Positions 53,724 through 63,419 of a stretch of DNA of 64,000 nucleotides are shown piece after piece. The notes beneath the pieces were generated by a model that worked only from the letters and a program-made list of their open reading frames with translations, did no database searches and was not told the origin of the DNA. The DNA is taken from the NCBI RefSeq assembly GCF_900215355.1, contig NZ_OBEA01000006.1, forward strand, positions 124,001 to 188,000. The letters run 5' to 3'. The stretch is from Pseudooceanicola antarcticus (GTDB taxonomy: Bacteria; Pseudomonadota; Alphaproteobacteria; Rhodobacterales; Rhodobacteraceae). How positions within the stretch are numbered: position 1 is the stretch's first letter; every line of letters starts with the position of its first letter. Both the position numbers and the translations under genes were made by a program.

Positions 53724-54548
53724 ATGCACGACCCCGCCCCTGCCTTCCGCGCCCTGCACCAGAAGGGACAGCCCTTCGTCCTGGCCAATGCCTGGGATGC
53801 CGGCTCGGCCCGGATGCTGGCCGCCCTCGGGGCCCAGGCCATCGGCACCTCCTCGGCCGCCTTCGGCTTCACCCTGGGCCGGCCCGACGGAAACGTCACC
53901 CGCGACGAGGCCCTGGCCCATGCGGCAGAGCTGGTGGCCGCCACCCCCCTGCCCGTCTCCGGCGATTTCGAGAATGGCTTCGGAGACGACCCCGAGACCG
54001 TGGCCGAGACCGTGCGCCTCGCCGCCGAGGCAGGCCTTGCCGGCATCTCGATCGAGGACAACCCCGCGGGCGGAGAGACCTCCTACGACCGCGACCTGGC
54101 CATCGAGCGCATTCGCGCCGGGGCCGCCGCCGCCCGCGCCCTGCCCCGCGACTTCGTGCTGGTGGCGCGCGCCGACGGGGTGATGAACGGCACCTACGAC
54201 ATGGAAGAGGCCCTGGCCCGCACCGCCGGTTTCGAGGCCGCGGGCGCCGATTGCCTCTATGTCCCCGGCCCGCCCAGTTTCGAGGACCTGCAGCGGCTGG
54301 TCGACAGCACCGAGCTGCCGGTCAACGCCCTGGCCGCCGGGCACCTGGCCAGCTACGCCATGGAGGACTTCGCCCGCATCGGCGTGGCACGGATCTCGCT
54401 CGGCTCGGCGCTGGCGCGGGCGACGCACCGGGTGATCCTGGATGCCATGTCCGAGGTCTTCGAGGATGGCAGCTTCTCGAAGCTGAAGAAGTCGGTGCCC
54501 GGCGCAGAGGTCGATGCCATGCTGCTGAAGGGCGCCCGGCCGGAATGA
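53724..54548 (+). CDS. Isocitrate lyase/PEP mutase family protein
   Basis: 274 residues of the PEP mutase/isocitrate lyase TIM-barrel superfamily. FVLANAWDAGSARMLAALGA, the metal-binding GDFENGFGDDPETVAETVRL, GISIEDNPAGGETSYDRDLA and FVLVARADGVMNG are visible. The isocitrate lyase Cys-containing motif (KKCGH) is absent; the protein belongs to the PrpB-like/oxaloacetate-decarboxylase-like group of unknown substrate. The ATG follows AAGGAGACGACC. The stop overlaps the next start by ATGA. Confidence 0.85.
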   Translation: MHDPAPAFRALHQKGQPFVLANAWDAGSARMLAALGAQAIGTSSAAFGFTLGRPDGNVTRDEALAHAAELVAATPLPVSGDFENGFGDDPETVAETVRLAAEAGLAGISIEDNPAGGETSYDRDLAIERIRAGAAAARALPRDFVLVARADGVMNGTYDMEEALARTAGFEAAGADCLYVPGPPSFEDLQRLVDSTELPVNALAAGHLASYAMEDFARIGVARISLGSALARATHRVILDAMSEVFEDGSFSKLKKSVPGAEVDAMLLKGARPE

Positions 54549-55399
54549 GTCTGCCAGCGATGACGCGCCTGCTGCGCCTCGGTGTCGCCCTGCTGATGCT
54601 CTGCGCCACACCCCTGCTGGCGCAGGACTTCCCGCAGCCTGCGGACCCCTATGTCAACGACCGTGCCGGGGTCCTGACGCCCGTCGACGAAGACGCGATC
54701 CGCGCCGCCCTGCGCGCGGCCCGCAGCGAGACCGGCGTTCATATCACCGTGCTGACCCTGCCATCCCGCGAGGCCATAGCCCCCGGACTGACGCTCGAGA
54801 CCTTCGCCACGGCGCTCTTCAACGACTGGGGCATCGGCGATGCCACCCGTGATGACGGTATCCTGCTTCTGCTTTCCATGCAGGAGCGCGAAGTGCGCAT
54901 CGAGCTGGGCCGGGGCTTTGCCAGCCAGTGGGAGGGCGTCACCGACGCGATCATGGAAAAGACCCTGCTGCCCGCCTTCCGCGAAGGCCAATACGCGCGC
55001 GGTATGAAGGACGGTGCGATCCGGCTGGTCGAAGAGGTCGCCCGGCCCTTCGCCGCCGGCGAGGCGCCTGCCAGGGATCTGACCGGCCCGCTGGTGGCGG
55101 GCGGCGCCTTCGGGCTCTTCGCGCTGCTCGGGGCGCGCCGCCGGATCGGCAACCTGACCACCCGCCTGCGCCGCTGCCCGAACTGCGGAGAGCGCGCGCT
55201 GCGCCGCAGCCGGATCACCGACATGCCGGCGACGCGCCACGCCTCGGGCAAGGCGCGCCGGATCACCCGTTGCGGGTCCTGTGGGTGGGAGACGGTCGCC
55301 TACATCAACCTGCCGCGGCTGAAGACCGAAAACAGGCGTTCCGGCGGCGGCTTCGGCGGCGGCTCTTCCGGGGGTGGCGGCTCTTCCGGGCGGTTCTGA
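54545..55399 (+). CDS. TPM-domain protein with zinc ribbon and Gly/Ser-rich tail
   Basis: 284 residues. Signal peptide (about 1-27, ...LMLCATPLLA before Gln), TPM domain (about 30-165; DPYVNDRAGVLTPVDEDAIR, EREVRIELGRGFASQWEGVT), one membrane segment (about 182-200), then a zinc-ribbon with CPNCG and CGSCG pairs, and a tail of Gly/Ser runs. TPM proteins (YgcG family) are tied to photosystem II repair in chloroplasts but have unknown roles in bacteria. With the membrane segment, the zinc ribbon would lie in the cytoplasm. It overlaps the PEP-mutase-like gene by ATGA, an odd pairing. Confidence 0.82.
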   Translation: MSLPAMTRLLRLGVALLMLCATPLLAQDFPQPADPYVNDRAGVLTPVDEDAIRAALRAARSETGVHITVLTLPSREAIAPGLTLETFATALFNDWGIGDATRDDGILLLLSMQEREVRIELGRGFASQWEGVTDAIMEKTLLPAFREGQYARGMKDGAIRLVEEVARPFAAGEAPARDLTGPLVAGGAFGLFALLGARRRIGNLTTRLRRCPNCGERALRRSRITDMPATRHASGKARRITRCGSCGWETVAYINLPRLKTENRRSGGGFGGGSSGGGGSSGRF

Positions 55400-55418
55400 T
55401 CCCCTTCCCGCAAACACA

Positions 55419-55447
55419 AAGCGCCCCCGGCGGGACCGGGGGCGCTT
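55419..55447. terminator. Bidirectional hairpin terminator between TPM and cyclophilin genes
   Basis: AAGCGCCCCCGG and CCGGGGGCGCTT form a perfect 12-bp stem with a five-base loop between convergent genes. Neither side has a long T-run. Confidence 0.72.
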
Positions 55448-55469
55448 GTCGTTCCAGCAGCAGCTCAGC

Positions 55470-56520
<1,051 letters not shown>

Positions 56521-56657
56521 GGGGCCCTCCTTTAGGCTGTTTGCGTCAGCATTATGCAGATGCGGGCCGAATGCCAAGCCGGGCCGGTTGACCATGCGGC
56601 GGTAAGCGGCCATCACTTGAGCCCAACAGACGCCAAATTTGCATTCGGGAGACCGCT

Positions 56658-57842
56658 ATGGGCTGGAAAACGCTTGATGACATGGATCTGGACGGCAAGC
56701 GGGTTCTGACCCGCGTCGACATCAACGTGCCCGTGGAAGACGGCCGCGTGACCGACGCGACGCGGATCGAGCGAATCGTTCCCACCGTGCAGGACATACT
56801 GGCCAAGGGCGGTCAGCCGCTGCTGCTGGCCCATTTCGGCCGGCCCAAGGGCAAGGTCGTGCCCGAGATGTCGCTGCGCATCTGCATTCCCGCCCTCGAA
56901 GAGGCGCTTGGCCGCAAGGTGGTCTTCATCGAGACGCTGGAGGCCGCCAAGGCCCATACCGCCGAGCAGGACGAGGCGCCGGTGCTGCTGCTGGAAAACA
57001 TCCGCTTCCATCCCGGCGAAGAGGCCAACGACCCGGCCTTCGCCAAGGAACTGGCGACGCTGGGTGATGTCTACTGCAACGATGCCTTCTCTGCGGCGCA
57101 CCGGGCCCATGCCTCGACCGAGGCGCTGGCCCGCGAGCTGCCCGCTTGCGCCGGCCGCCTGATGCAGGCGGAGCTGGAGGCGCTGGAAGGCGCACTTGGC
57201 CAGCCGGTCCGCCCGGTTGTGGCCGTGGTGGGTGGCGCCAAGGTCTCGACCAAGCTGGAACTGCTGGGCAACCTGGTCGAGAAGGTCGACCGGCTGGTGA
57301 TCGGCGGCGGCATGGCCAATACCTTCCTCGCCGCCCAGGGCATCAGCGTCGGCAAGTCGCTCTGCGAACACGAGCTGACCGAGACCGCCAAGCAGATCCA
57401 GCTGAAGGCGCTGGACGTGGGCTGCGAGATCATCCTGCCCTCGGACGTGGTCGTCGCGCGCGAGTTCAAGGCCGGTGCCGAGAGCGAGACCGTGCCCGTG
57501 ACCCAGGTGCCCGAGGATGCGATGATCCTCGACGCCGGCCCCGAGGCCGTGGAGCGTGTCGGTGCCGCCTTCGAGCGCGCCAAGACGCTGATCTGGAACG
57601 GCCCCCTCGGCGCCTTCGAGATCGAGCCCTTCAATACCGCCACCGATGCCGCAGCCCTCAAGGCGGCGGCCCTGACCAAGGCCGGCAAGCTGAAATCCGT
57701 GGCCGGCGGCGGGGATACCGTGGCCGCGCTGAACGCCTCGGGCGCGGCGGCGGACTTCTCCTACATCTCGACCGCCGGCGGTGCCTTCCTGGAATGGATG
57801 GAGGGCAAGACCCTGCCCGGCGTCGCCGCGCTGGAAGGCTGA
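56658..57842 (+). CDS. pgk: Phosphoglycerate kinase
   Basis: 394 residues, the normal length. It converts 1,3-bisphosphoglycerate and ADP to 3-phosphoglycerate and ATP. Motifs: [14 protein letters not shown] at the N-terminus, [56 protein letters not shown] and [15 protein letters not shown]. The ATG follows CATTCGGGAGACCGCT. The class I aldolase gene lies 650 bases downstream on the same strand, after a terminator-like hairpin and a DUF1330 gene on the other strand. Confidence 0.97.
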   Translation: MGWKTLDDMDLDGKRVLTRVDINVPVEDGRVTDATRIERIVPTVQDILAKGGQPLLLAHFGRPKGKVVPEMSLRICIPALEEALGRKVVFIETLEAAKAHTAEQDEAPVLLLENIRFHPGEEANDPAFAKELATLGDVYCNDAFSAAHRAHASTEALARELPACAGRLMQAELEALEGALGQPVRPVVAVVGGAKVSTKLELLGNLVEKVDRLVIGGGMANTFLAAQGISVGKSLCEHELTETAKQIQLKALDVGCEIILPSDVVVAREFKAGAESETVPVTQVPEDAMILDAGPEAVERVGAAFERAKTLIWNGPLGAFEIEPFNTATDAAALKAAALTKAGKLKSVAGGGDTVAALNASGAAADFSYISTAGGAFLEWMEGKTLPGVAALEG

Positions 57843-57888
57843 GCCGCCTCACCGGCACCGCCCCCGCCCAGGGGCCTCGACATGATGC

Positions 57889-57914
57889 AGCCCCCGAGTT
57901 CCGGCTCGGGGGCT
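57889..57914. terminator. Hairpin terminator after pgk
   Basis: AGCCCCCGAG and CTCGGGGGCT form a perfect 10-bp stem with a six-base loop between pgk and the convergent DUF1330 gene. It reaches the stop codon of the latter. No clear T-run on either side. Confidence 0.7.
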
Positions 57915-58206
57915 ATTGCGTTCCGTCGACCAGGATGGCGTCGAGAGAGGAGCCAGAGCGCCGCAGCTTTGCCAGCCGCTGGAAGTCATCGCAGCCCCAG
58001 AAGGCCTCGGCATGGGCGCGGTCCGGGAAGCGGATCACGAAGGCCGCATCGGGCAGCGTGGCCTCCCCCTCCATCCGTGTCGGATTGCCGCCGCGCACGC
58101 TGAAGCTGCCCTGGTGGCGGGCGACCACATCGGGGATCTCGGCGAAATAGGCCTCCATCCAGTCACGGTTCTCGATGGTCATCTGTCCGATGATGAAGGC
58201 AGTCAT
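57913..58206 (-). CDS. DUF1330 family protein
   Basis: 97 residues with the dimeric ferredoxin-like barrel pattern of DUF1330: AFIIGQMTIENRDWMEAYFA, the loop RHQGSFSVRGGNPTRMEGEA, VIRFPDRAHAEAFWGCDDFQ. The family has no settled function. The start at 58206 fits the family N-terminus and is preceded by GGGGAGCGACCGTG. It lies convergent to pgk. Confidence 0.85.
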   Translation of the reverse strand: MTAFIIGQMTIENRDWMEAYFAEIPDVVARHQGSFSVRGGNPTRMEGEATLPDAAFVIRFPDRAHAEAFWGCDDFQRLAKLRRSGSSLDAILVDGTQ

Positions 58207-58488
58207 CACGGTCGCTCCCCTTGGCTGCATTTCACCGTGAGCCTCGCATGGCGCGGTGGCATGGGCAACGCCATGGCCCGACGCTTCCCGCCCCGTCCCG
58301 GCCCGTGCAGGCCGAAAGCCTGGGCAAGCTGCCGCGAAAACACCCCCCGCGCCCTCCCGGGACGCGAACTGCGGACAGTTAGCGCAACCTGAATTGCCTC
58401 TGTCACATGGCTCGCCTATTCAGGGAGCAGCCGCGGCGGCACCTCCCGCCCCGCGATTGGTGAAACCCAAATATTTCAGGCGATTGAC

Positions 58489-59412
58489 ATGTCCGACACC
58501 CTGCATTCCGAGATGGTCAAATCCGATCCCGCCATGGCGGAGCAGATGCGCTCCGGCGACGGCTTCATCGCAGCCCTCGACCAGAGCGGCGGCTCCACCC
58601 CCAAGGCACTGAAGCTCTACGGGATCGAGGAAGACGCCTACGAGGGCGAGGCCGAGATGTTCTCGCTCATGCACCAGATGCGCGCGCGGATCATCAAGTC
58701 CCCGGCCTTCAACGGCGAGAAGGTGATCGCCGCGATCCTCTTCGAGCGCACCATGGACGGCGAGATCGACGGCGTACCGACCGCCGAGTACCTCTGGAAG
58801 ACCTGCAAGGTCGTGCCCCTGCTGAAGGTCGACAAGGGCCTGGACGAGGCCGAGGATGGCGTGAAGCTGATGAAGCCCATGCCCGAGCTGGACGCGCTCT
58901 GCGAGAAGGGCGTGGCCAAGGGGATCTTCGGCACCAAGATGCGCTCCGTGGTGGATGCGGCGAACCCGGCGGGCATCGCCAAGGTGGTCGAACAGCAGTT
59001 CGCCATCGGCAAGCAGATCCTGTCGCACGGGCTGATCCCGATCATCGAACCCGAGGTGACCATCTCGATCCCCGACAAGGCCGAGGCCGAGACCCTGCTG
59101 CGCGACGCCATCCTGGCCCAGCTCGACGCCCTGCCCGAGGGCACCGAGGTGATGCTGAAGCTGACCCTTCCCGAGGTCGACAACCAGTACAAGGCGCTGG
59201 TCGACCACCCGGCCGTCATGCGTGTCGTGGCCCTCTCGGGCGGCTACGAGCGCGCCGAGGCCAATGACCAGCTGTCGCGCCAGACCGGGATGATCGCCTC
59301 CTTCTCGCGCGCCCTGACCGAGGGGCTTTCGGCCCAGCAGTCCGATGAAGAGTTCGATGCCACGCTGGCCAATTCGATCTCCGGGATCTACGCGGCCTCC
59401 GTCGCGGGCTGA
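58489..59412 (+). CDS. Fructose-bisphosphate aldolase, class I
   Basis: 307 residues of the class I (Schiff-base) family. [76 protein letters not shown] and [20 protein letters not shown] carry the conserved Asp, Lys and Glu residues of the eukaryotic-like bacterial subfamily. It interconverts fructose-1,6-bisphosphate and triose phosphates without metal. Proximity to pgk suits a glycolytic/gluconeogenic role. Symbol left blank because class I genes carry several names. Confidence 0.92.
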   Translation: MSDTLHSEMVKSDPAMAEQMRSGDGFIAALDQSGGSTPKALKLYGIEEDAYEGEAEMFSLMHQMRARIIKSPAFNGEKVIAAILFERTMDGEIDGVPTAEYLWKTCKVVPLLKVDKGLDEAEDGVKLMKPMPELDALCEKGVAKGIFGTKMRSVVDAANPAGIAKVVEQQFAIGKQILSHGLIPIIEPEVTISIPDKAEAETLLRDAILAQLDALPEGTEVMLKLTLPEVDNQYKALVDHPAVMRVVALSGGYERAEANDQLSRQTGMIASFSRALTEGLSAQQSDEEFDATLANSISGIYAASVAG

Positions 59413-59435
59413 CCCCCGAGACCGACAGACCAACG

Positions 59436-59462
59436 AAGGGCGTCCTGCGGGGCGCCCTTTTC
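59436..59462 (+). terminator. Rho-independent terminator after the aldolase gene
   Basis: AAGGGCG and CGCCCTT form a 7-bp stem around a ten-base loop, followed by TTC (TTTT including the stem end). It lies 24 bases after the aldolase stop. Confidence 0.75.
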
Positions 59463-59470
59463 ACATGCGC

Positions 59471-59689
59471 CTAGCCCTCGGCCTTCAGGGCCAGCGCCCG
59501 TTCGGTGGTCCAGACCCCCTCGGCCCCGCCCCAGTCGCCGCTGCGCACCTCGTGCACCCGGACCGAGGTATTGGCCTGCATCGCCTGGCCTGCCACCCGG
59601 CCGAAGCCCTTCGCGGTCTCGGCGATGATCCGGGCCTTCTCCTCTTGCGAAAAGACGCCTTCCATCACATGGATGTCTATCAACGGCAT
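59471..59689 (-). CDS. 4-oxalocrotonate tautomerase family protein
   Basis: 72 residues. The start at 59689 gives MPLIDIHVMEGVF, leaving Pro as the N-terminal residue after Met removal, which is the catalytic base in this family; an ATG two codons earlier would bury the Pro and is rejected. RVHEVRSGDWG follows the family's middle. Small tautomerases act on enol/keto acids; substrate unknown. GGGAGAATGACC precedes the ATG. Confidence 0.83.
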   Translation of the reverse strand: MPLIDIHVMEGVFSQEEKARIIAETAKGFGRVAGQAMQANTSVRVHEVRSGDWGGAEGVWTTERALALKAEG

Positions 59690-59887
59690 GGTCATTCTCC
59701 CTGATGTCTCTGGCTCGCAGCCTAGCACCTCTTGGGCTGGCCCCCGCGCGGGCCACCGGAGACTCCCGCCAAATCAGGAAAAATCCGCGTTATTTCGCCT
59801 AGTGGTCACTTAGGGGATTCACATCCCGAATCACCTGTGGCATGATTCGCATACACCGCACGAAGAGGCGGGTTGATTGAGGCAGTC

Positions 59888-60187
59888 ATGAGCATCGAGT
59901 CGCGTCCGGGTATCGGGCTATTCCTCTATTTCGGAGCCATCCTCCTGCTGGGGATGTACTTCACCTTTGCCGCCGTGCAGGGGGAGTACGGTCTTTTCCG
60001 CAGGGCCGAGGTTGTCGCCGCAAACGAGGTACTGGCCCGCGATCTGGCGCGGCTCGATAGTCGCATCATCGACATGCAGAACAAGACGCGCCGCCTTTCC
60101 GACGATTACCTGGATCTCGACCTGCTCGACCAGCAGGCCCGCGATGTTCTGGGCCTCGTCCGCGTCGACGAATTCGTCCTGCGCTGA
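59888..60187 (+). CDS. FtsB/DivIC-family septum formation initiator
   Basis: 99 residues. One N-terminal membrane segment (about 9-28, GLFLYFGAILLLGMYFTFA) is followed by a periplasmic coiled coil (VVAANEVLARDLARLDSRII...NKTRRLSDDYLDLDLL) and the short end DVLGLVRVDEFVL. Size and layout match FtsB/DivIC proteins that link with FtsL and FtsQ at the division septum. The ATG at 59888 is preferred to a TTG five codons upstream. It lies 547 bases before pdhA; in related bacteria this gene often precedes pdhA. Confidence 0.87.
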   Translation: MSIESRPGIGLFLYFGAILLLGMYFTFAAVQGEYGLFRRAEVVAANEVLARDLARLDSRIIDMQNKTRRLSDDYLDLDLLDQQARDVLGLVRVDEFVLR

Positions 60188-60290
60188 CGCGCGCCCCGCA
60201 CAGCCCGCAGACAGTTCCGGCAGAGATTTCCGCCTCGCACGCGCGTATTTCGCGCCGCCGCATGGAATGAAGCGGCTCTTGCAGGCATCA

Positions 60291-60358
60291 CCAGGCTAAA
60301 AATACTCCGGGGGAGTCTCCGGCACGGAGATGGGGGCGGAGCCCCCTCTGCCTTTGCT
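60291..60358. repeat. REP-like intergenic repeat, copy C
   Basis: CCAGGCTAAAAATACTCCGG, GGGAGTCTCCGGCACGGAGA hairpin, then TGGGGGCGGAGCCCCCT. Nearly the same as copy A across the TCTCCGGCACGGAGATGGGGGC block. Confidence 0.7.
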
Positions 60359-60489
60359 TTCGTCGCCATCCGGCGACCGGGGCAGAGCCCCTTCTCTCTC
60401 CTTTCGTCGCCGTCCGGCGACAGGGGCGCAACCCCTTCTCCCTCCTTTCATCGTCATCCGGCGACCGGGGCGCAGCCCCCTGCCCCTCT
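60358..60489. repeat. Three 44-bp tandem hairpin units
   Basis: Units at 60358-60401, 60402-60445 and 60446-60489, each about TTTCGTCGCC(A/G)TCCGGCGAC followed by (C/A)GGGGC(A/G)(G/C)A(G/A)CCCC and a C/T-rich end. Each can form two hairpins (GTCGCC/GGCGAC and GGGGC/GCCCC). The third unit has lost one arm. Confidence 0.75.
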
Positions 60490-60676
60490 CGACGACCGGA
60501 CCGCCGCGAGAGTGGTCGCGCCACGCGCATTCCGGGACGCCCAATCCCCGCTCAAATCAAACTTGCGTCAATTGCCCCATGGACAAAGGCGCAATGCCTC
60601 TTAGTCTTGCACCAGGATCAAGCCAGCCACCCGCGGCGATTTTGGCCCTCGCATCAGGGTCTGAATTGCTGTAGGA

Positions 60677-60698
60677 GATAGTTTAGCGTTAAACTATC
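60677..60698. promoter_or_regulatory. 22-bp palindromic operator upstream of pdhA, shared with lpd
   Basis: Arms GATAGTTT and AAACTATC around AGCGTT, with the central CG of LacI-type operators. It ends 36 bases upstream of the pdhA start. It differs from the lpd site at two bases, both in the centre. Confidence 0.8.
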
Positions 60699-60734
60699 CA
60701 AGATTTGCACATCGACTCACGGGGAGGACACCGC

Positions 60735-61748
60735 ATGGCGACCCGCAAATCCGCAGCCAAGCCGAATGTTTCGGCAGATGAGCTGAAGAAGTACTACCAC
60801 GACATGCTGCTTATCCGGCGCTTCGAAGAGAAGGCCGGCCAGCTTTACGGCATGGGGCTGATCGGTGGCTTCTGCCACCTCTACATCGGCCAGGAAGCGG
60901 TTGTCGTGGGCCTCGAGGCCGCGGCAGAGGAAGGCGACAAGCGCGTCACCTCCTACCGTGACCACGGCCACATGCTGGCCTGCGGCATGGACCCCGACGG
61001 CGTCATGGCCGAGCTCACGGGCCGCGAAGGCGGCTACTCGAAGGGCAAGGGCGGCTCCATGCACATGTTCTCGAAAGAGAAGCATTTCTACGGCGGCCAC
61101 GGCATCGTCGGTGCCCAGGTGCCGATCGGCACCGGCCTGGCCTTCGCCGACAAGTACCTCGGCAATGACCGGGTCTCCTTCGCCTACTTCGGCGATGGCG
61201 CGGCCAACCAGGGCCAGGTCTACGAGAGCTTCAACATGGCCGCGGTCTGGAAGCTGCCGGTGATCTTCGTGATCGAGAACAACCAGTACGCCATGGGCAC
61301 CGCCCAGAAGCGTTCGACCTCCTCGCCCGAGATCTACAAGCGCGGCGAGCCCTTCGGCATCCCCGGCCAGCTGGTCGACGGCATGGACGTGCTGGCGGTC
61401 AAGGAAGCCGGCGAGAAGGCCGTGGCGCACTGCCGCTCCGGCGAAGGCCCCTACATCCTCGAGGTCAAGACCTACCGCTACCGCGGTCACTCCATGTCGG
61501 ATCCGGCCAAGTACCGGACCCGCGAGGAAGTGCAGAACATGCGCGAGAAGAACGATCCCATCGAACGTATCCGCGGCATGCTGCTCGACGGCAAGCACGC
61601 CTCGGAAGAGGATCTGAAAGAGATCGACAAGGCGATCAAGGATATCGTCAACAAGTCGGCCGATTTCGCCAAGGAAAGCCCCGAGCCCGCGCTCGAAGAG
61701 CTCTGGACCGACATCTACGCGGATGAAATTCCGCAGCACAACGCCTGA
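60735..61748 (+). CDS. pdhA: Pyruvate dehydrogenase E1 component, alpha subunit
   Basis: 337 residues. The thiamine-diphosphate motif begins FGDGAANQGQVYESFN and ends VIENNQYAMGT; the phosphorylation-loop region of the family reads TYRYRGHSMSDPAKYRTREE. With PdhB it decarboxylates pyruvate and reductively acetylates lipoyl groups. The start at 60735 is preceded by GGGGAGGACACCGC; an in-frame start ten codons upstream would overlap that site. First gene of pdhABC; pdhB follows after 15 bases. Confidence 0.97.
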   Translation: MATRKSAAKPNVSADELKKYYHDMLLIRRFEEKAGQLYGMGLIGGFCHLYIGQEAVVVGLEAAAEEGDKRVTSYRDHGHMLACGMDPDGVMAELTGREGGYSKGKGGSMHMFSKEKHFYGGHGIVGAQVPIGTGLAFADKYLGNDRVSFAYFGDGAANQGQVYESFNMAAVWKLPVIFVIENNQYAMGTAQKRSTSSPEIYKRGEPFGIPGQLVDGMDVLAVKEAGEKAVAHCRSGEGPYILEVKTYRYRGHSMSDPAKYRTREEVQNMREKNDPIERIRGMLLDGKHASEEDLKEIDKAIKDIVNKSADFAKESPEPALEELWTDIYADEIPQHNA

Positions 61749-61763
61749 GGGAGGACCCGAGGA

Positions 61764-62026
61764 ATGCCTACCGAAATTCTGATGCCCGCCCTCTCTCCGA
61801 CCATGGAGGAAGGCACGCTTGCCAAGTGGATGGTCAAGGAAGGCGACACCGTCTCTTCCGGTGACATCCTGGCCGAGATCGAGACCGACAAGGCGACGAT
61901 GGAGTTTGAAGCCGTCGACGAAGGCACGATCGGCAAGATCCTGATCGAAGAGGGCACCGAGGCCGTCAAGGTCAACACCCCCATTGCCGTGCTGCTGGAA
62001 GAAGGCGAGTCGGCCGACGACATCGG
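61764..62026 (+). repeat. Lipoyl-domain direct repeat, copy in pdhB
   Basis: Aligns without gaps to 63157-63419. Counting by hand I find about 28 differing bases in 263, many at third codon positions yet fewer than expected for an old duplication. Confidence 0.85.
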
Positions 62027-63146
62027 CGAGATCTCCGCAGCGCCCGAGGCCGCACCGGCCGAGGCGGACGCCGAGGAGGCCCCTGCGGCCACCGAGGCGC
62101 CCGCAGCCTCCGCCCCTGCCGAGGTCAAGTCGAACGCCAGCCCCGACTGGCCCGAAGGCACCGAGATGCGCGAGCAGACCGTGCGCGAAGCCCTGCGCGA
62201 CGCCATGGCCGAAGAGATGCGCTCCGACACCAATGTCTACGTCATGGGTGAAGAGGTGGCCGAGTACCAGGGTGCCTACAAGGTCACGCAGGGCCTGCTG
62301 GACGAGTTCGGCCCCAAGCGCGTCGTCGACACGCCCATCACCGAGCACGGCTTCGCCGGCCTCGCCGTCGGTGCCGCCTTCGGTGGCCTGAAGCCCATCG
62401 TCGAGTTCATGACCTTCAACTTCGCCATGCAGGCGATTGACCAGATCATCAACTCCGCCGCCAAGACGCTCTACATGTCCGGCGGCCAGATGGGCGCGCC
62501 CATGGTCTTCCGCGGCCCCAACGGTGCCGCCGCCCGCGTCGGCGCCCAGCACTCCCAGGACTACGCCGCCTGGTATTCGCATATCCCCGGCCTGAAGGTC
62601 GTGATGCCCTACTCCGCCGCAGACGCGAAAGGTCTGCTGAAGCAGGCCATCCGCGATCCGAACCCGGTGATCTTCCTGGAAAACGAGATCCTCTACGGCC
62701 GCTCCTTCGAGGTTCCGGTGCTGGAAGATTTCACCATTCCCTTCGGCAAGGCCCGCATCTGGCGCGAGGGCAGCGATGTGACCATCGTGTCCTTCGGCAT
62801 CGGCATGCAGTATGCGCTCGAAGCCGCCGACAAGCTGGCCGACGAGGGCATCAGCGCCGAGGTCATCGACCTGCGGACCCTGCGCCCCATCGACTACGAC
62901 ACCGTGCTGGCCTCCGTGATGAAGACCAACCGCTGCGTCACCGTCGAGGAAGGCTTCCCGGTCGGCTCCATCGGCAACCACCTGTCGGCCACGATCATGG
63001 AACGCGCCTTCGACTACCTCGATGCGCCGGTGATCAACTGCACCGGCAAGGACGTTCCGATGCCCTATGCCGCCAACCTCGAAAAGCACGCCCTGGTGAC
63101 CACCGACGAGGTGATCGCCGCGGTGAAGAAAGTCACCTACCGCTAA
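61764..63146 (+). CDS. pdhB: Pyruvate dehydrogenase E1 component, beta subunit, with N-terminal lipoyl domain
   Basis: 460 residues. A lipoyl domain fills residues 1-80, with the lipoylated Lys in [15 protein letters not shown]. An Ala/Pro/Glu-rich linker (about 90-125) leads to the E1-beta part: [58 protein letters not shown] and the C-terminal swivel domain. The lipoyl-domain fusion to E1-beta is known from alphaproteobacteria. The first 263 bases match the start of pdhC in register. Second gene of the operon; GGGAGGACCCGAGGA precedes the ATG. Confidence 0.97.
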   Translation: MPTEILMPALSPTMEEGTLAKWMVKEGDTVSSGDILAEIETDKATMEFEAVDEGTIGKILIEEGTEAVKVNTPIAVLLEEGESADDIGEISAAPEAAPAEADAEEAPAATEAPAASAPAEVKSNASPDWPEGTEMREQTVREALRDAMAEEMRSDTNVYVMGEEVAEYQGAYKVTQGLLDEFGPKRVVDTPITEHGFAGLAVGAAFGGLKPIVEFMTFNFAMQAIDQIINSAAKTLYMSGGQMGAPMVFRGPNGAAARVGAQHSQDYAAWYSHIPGLKVVMPYSAADAKGLLKQAIRDPNPVIFLENEILYGRSFEVPVLEDFTIPFGKARIWREGSDVTIVSFGIGMQYALEAADKLADEGISAEVIDLRTLRPIDYDTVLASVMKTNRCVTVEEGFPVGSIGNHLSATIMERAFDYLDAPVINCTGKDVPMPYAANLEKHALVTTDEVIAAVKKVTYR

Positions 63147-63156
63147 GGAGAGAGAG

Positions 63157-63419
63157 ATGCCCACAGAAATTCTGATGCCCGCCCTCTCTCCGACGATGGA
63201 GGAAGGCACCCTGGCCAAGTGGCTCGTGAAGGAAGGCGACACCGTCTCCTCCGGCGACCTGCTGGCCGAGATCGAGACCGACAAGGCGACGATGGAATTC
63301 GAGGCCGTCGACGAAGGCGTCATCGGCAAGATCCTGATCGCCGACGGCACCGAAGGCGTGAAGGTCAACACCCCGATCGCCGTGCTGCTGGAAGAGGGCG
63401 AGTCGGCTGACGACATCGA
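63157..63419 (+). repeat. Lipoyl-domain direct repeat, copy in pdhC
   Basis: Partner of the repeat at 61764-62026; the unit includes the start codon, the whole lipoyl domain and the first codons after it. Confidence 0.85.

Larger units (their letters stand above)
60188..60734 (+). other. 547-base intergenic region upstream of pdhA
   Basis: It holds the REP-like copy C (60291-60358), three 44-bp tandem units (60358-60489), about 185 bases of lower-GC sequence that should contain the pdhA promoter, and the palindrome at 60677-60698. I see no convincing gene; open frames here are made by the repeats. Confidence 0.65.

Noticed and set aside
59689-59728. Longer start for the tautomerase gene
   Set aside because: It would remove the N-terminal Pro needed for catalysis in this family.
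60330-60674. Open frame over the tandem repeats before pdhA
   Set aside because: Sequence is made by the hairpin repeats and frames exist on both strands; no start signal.
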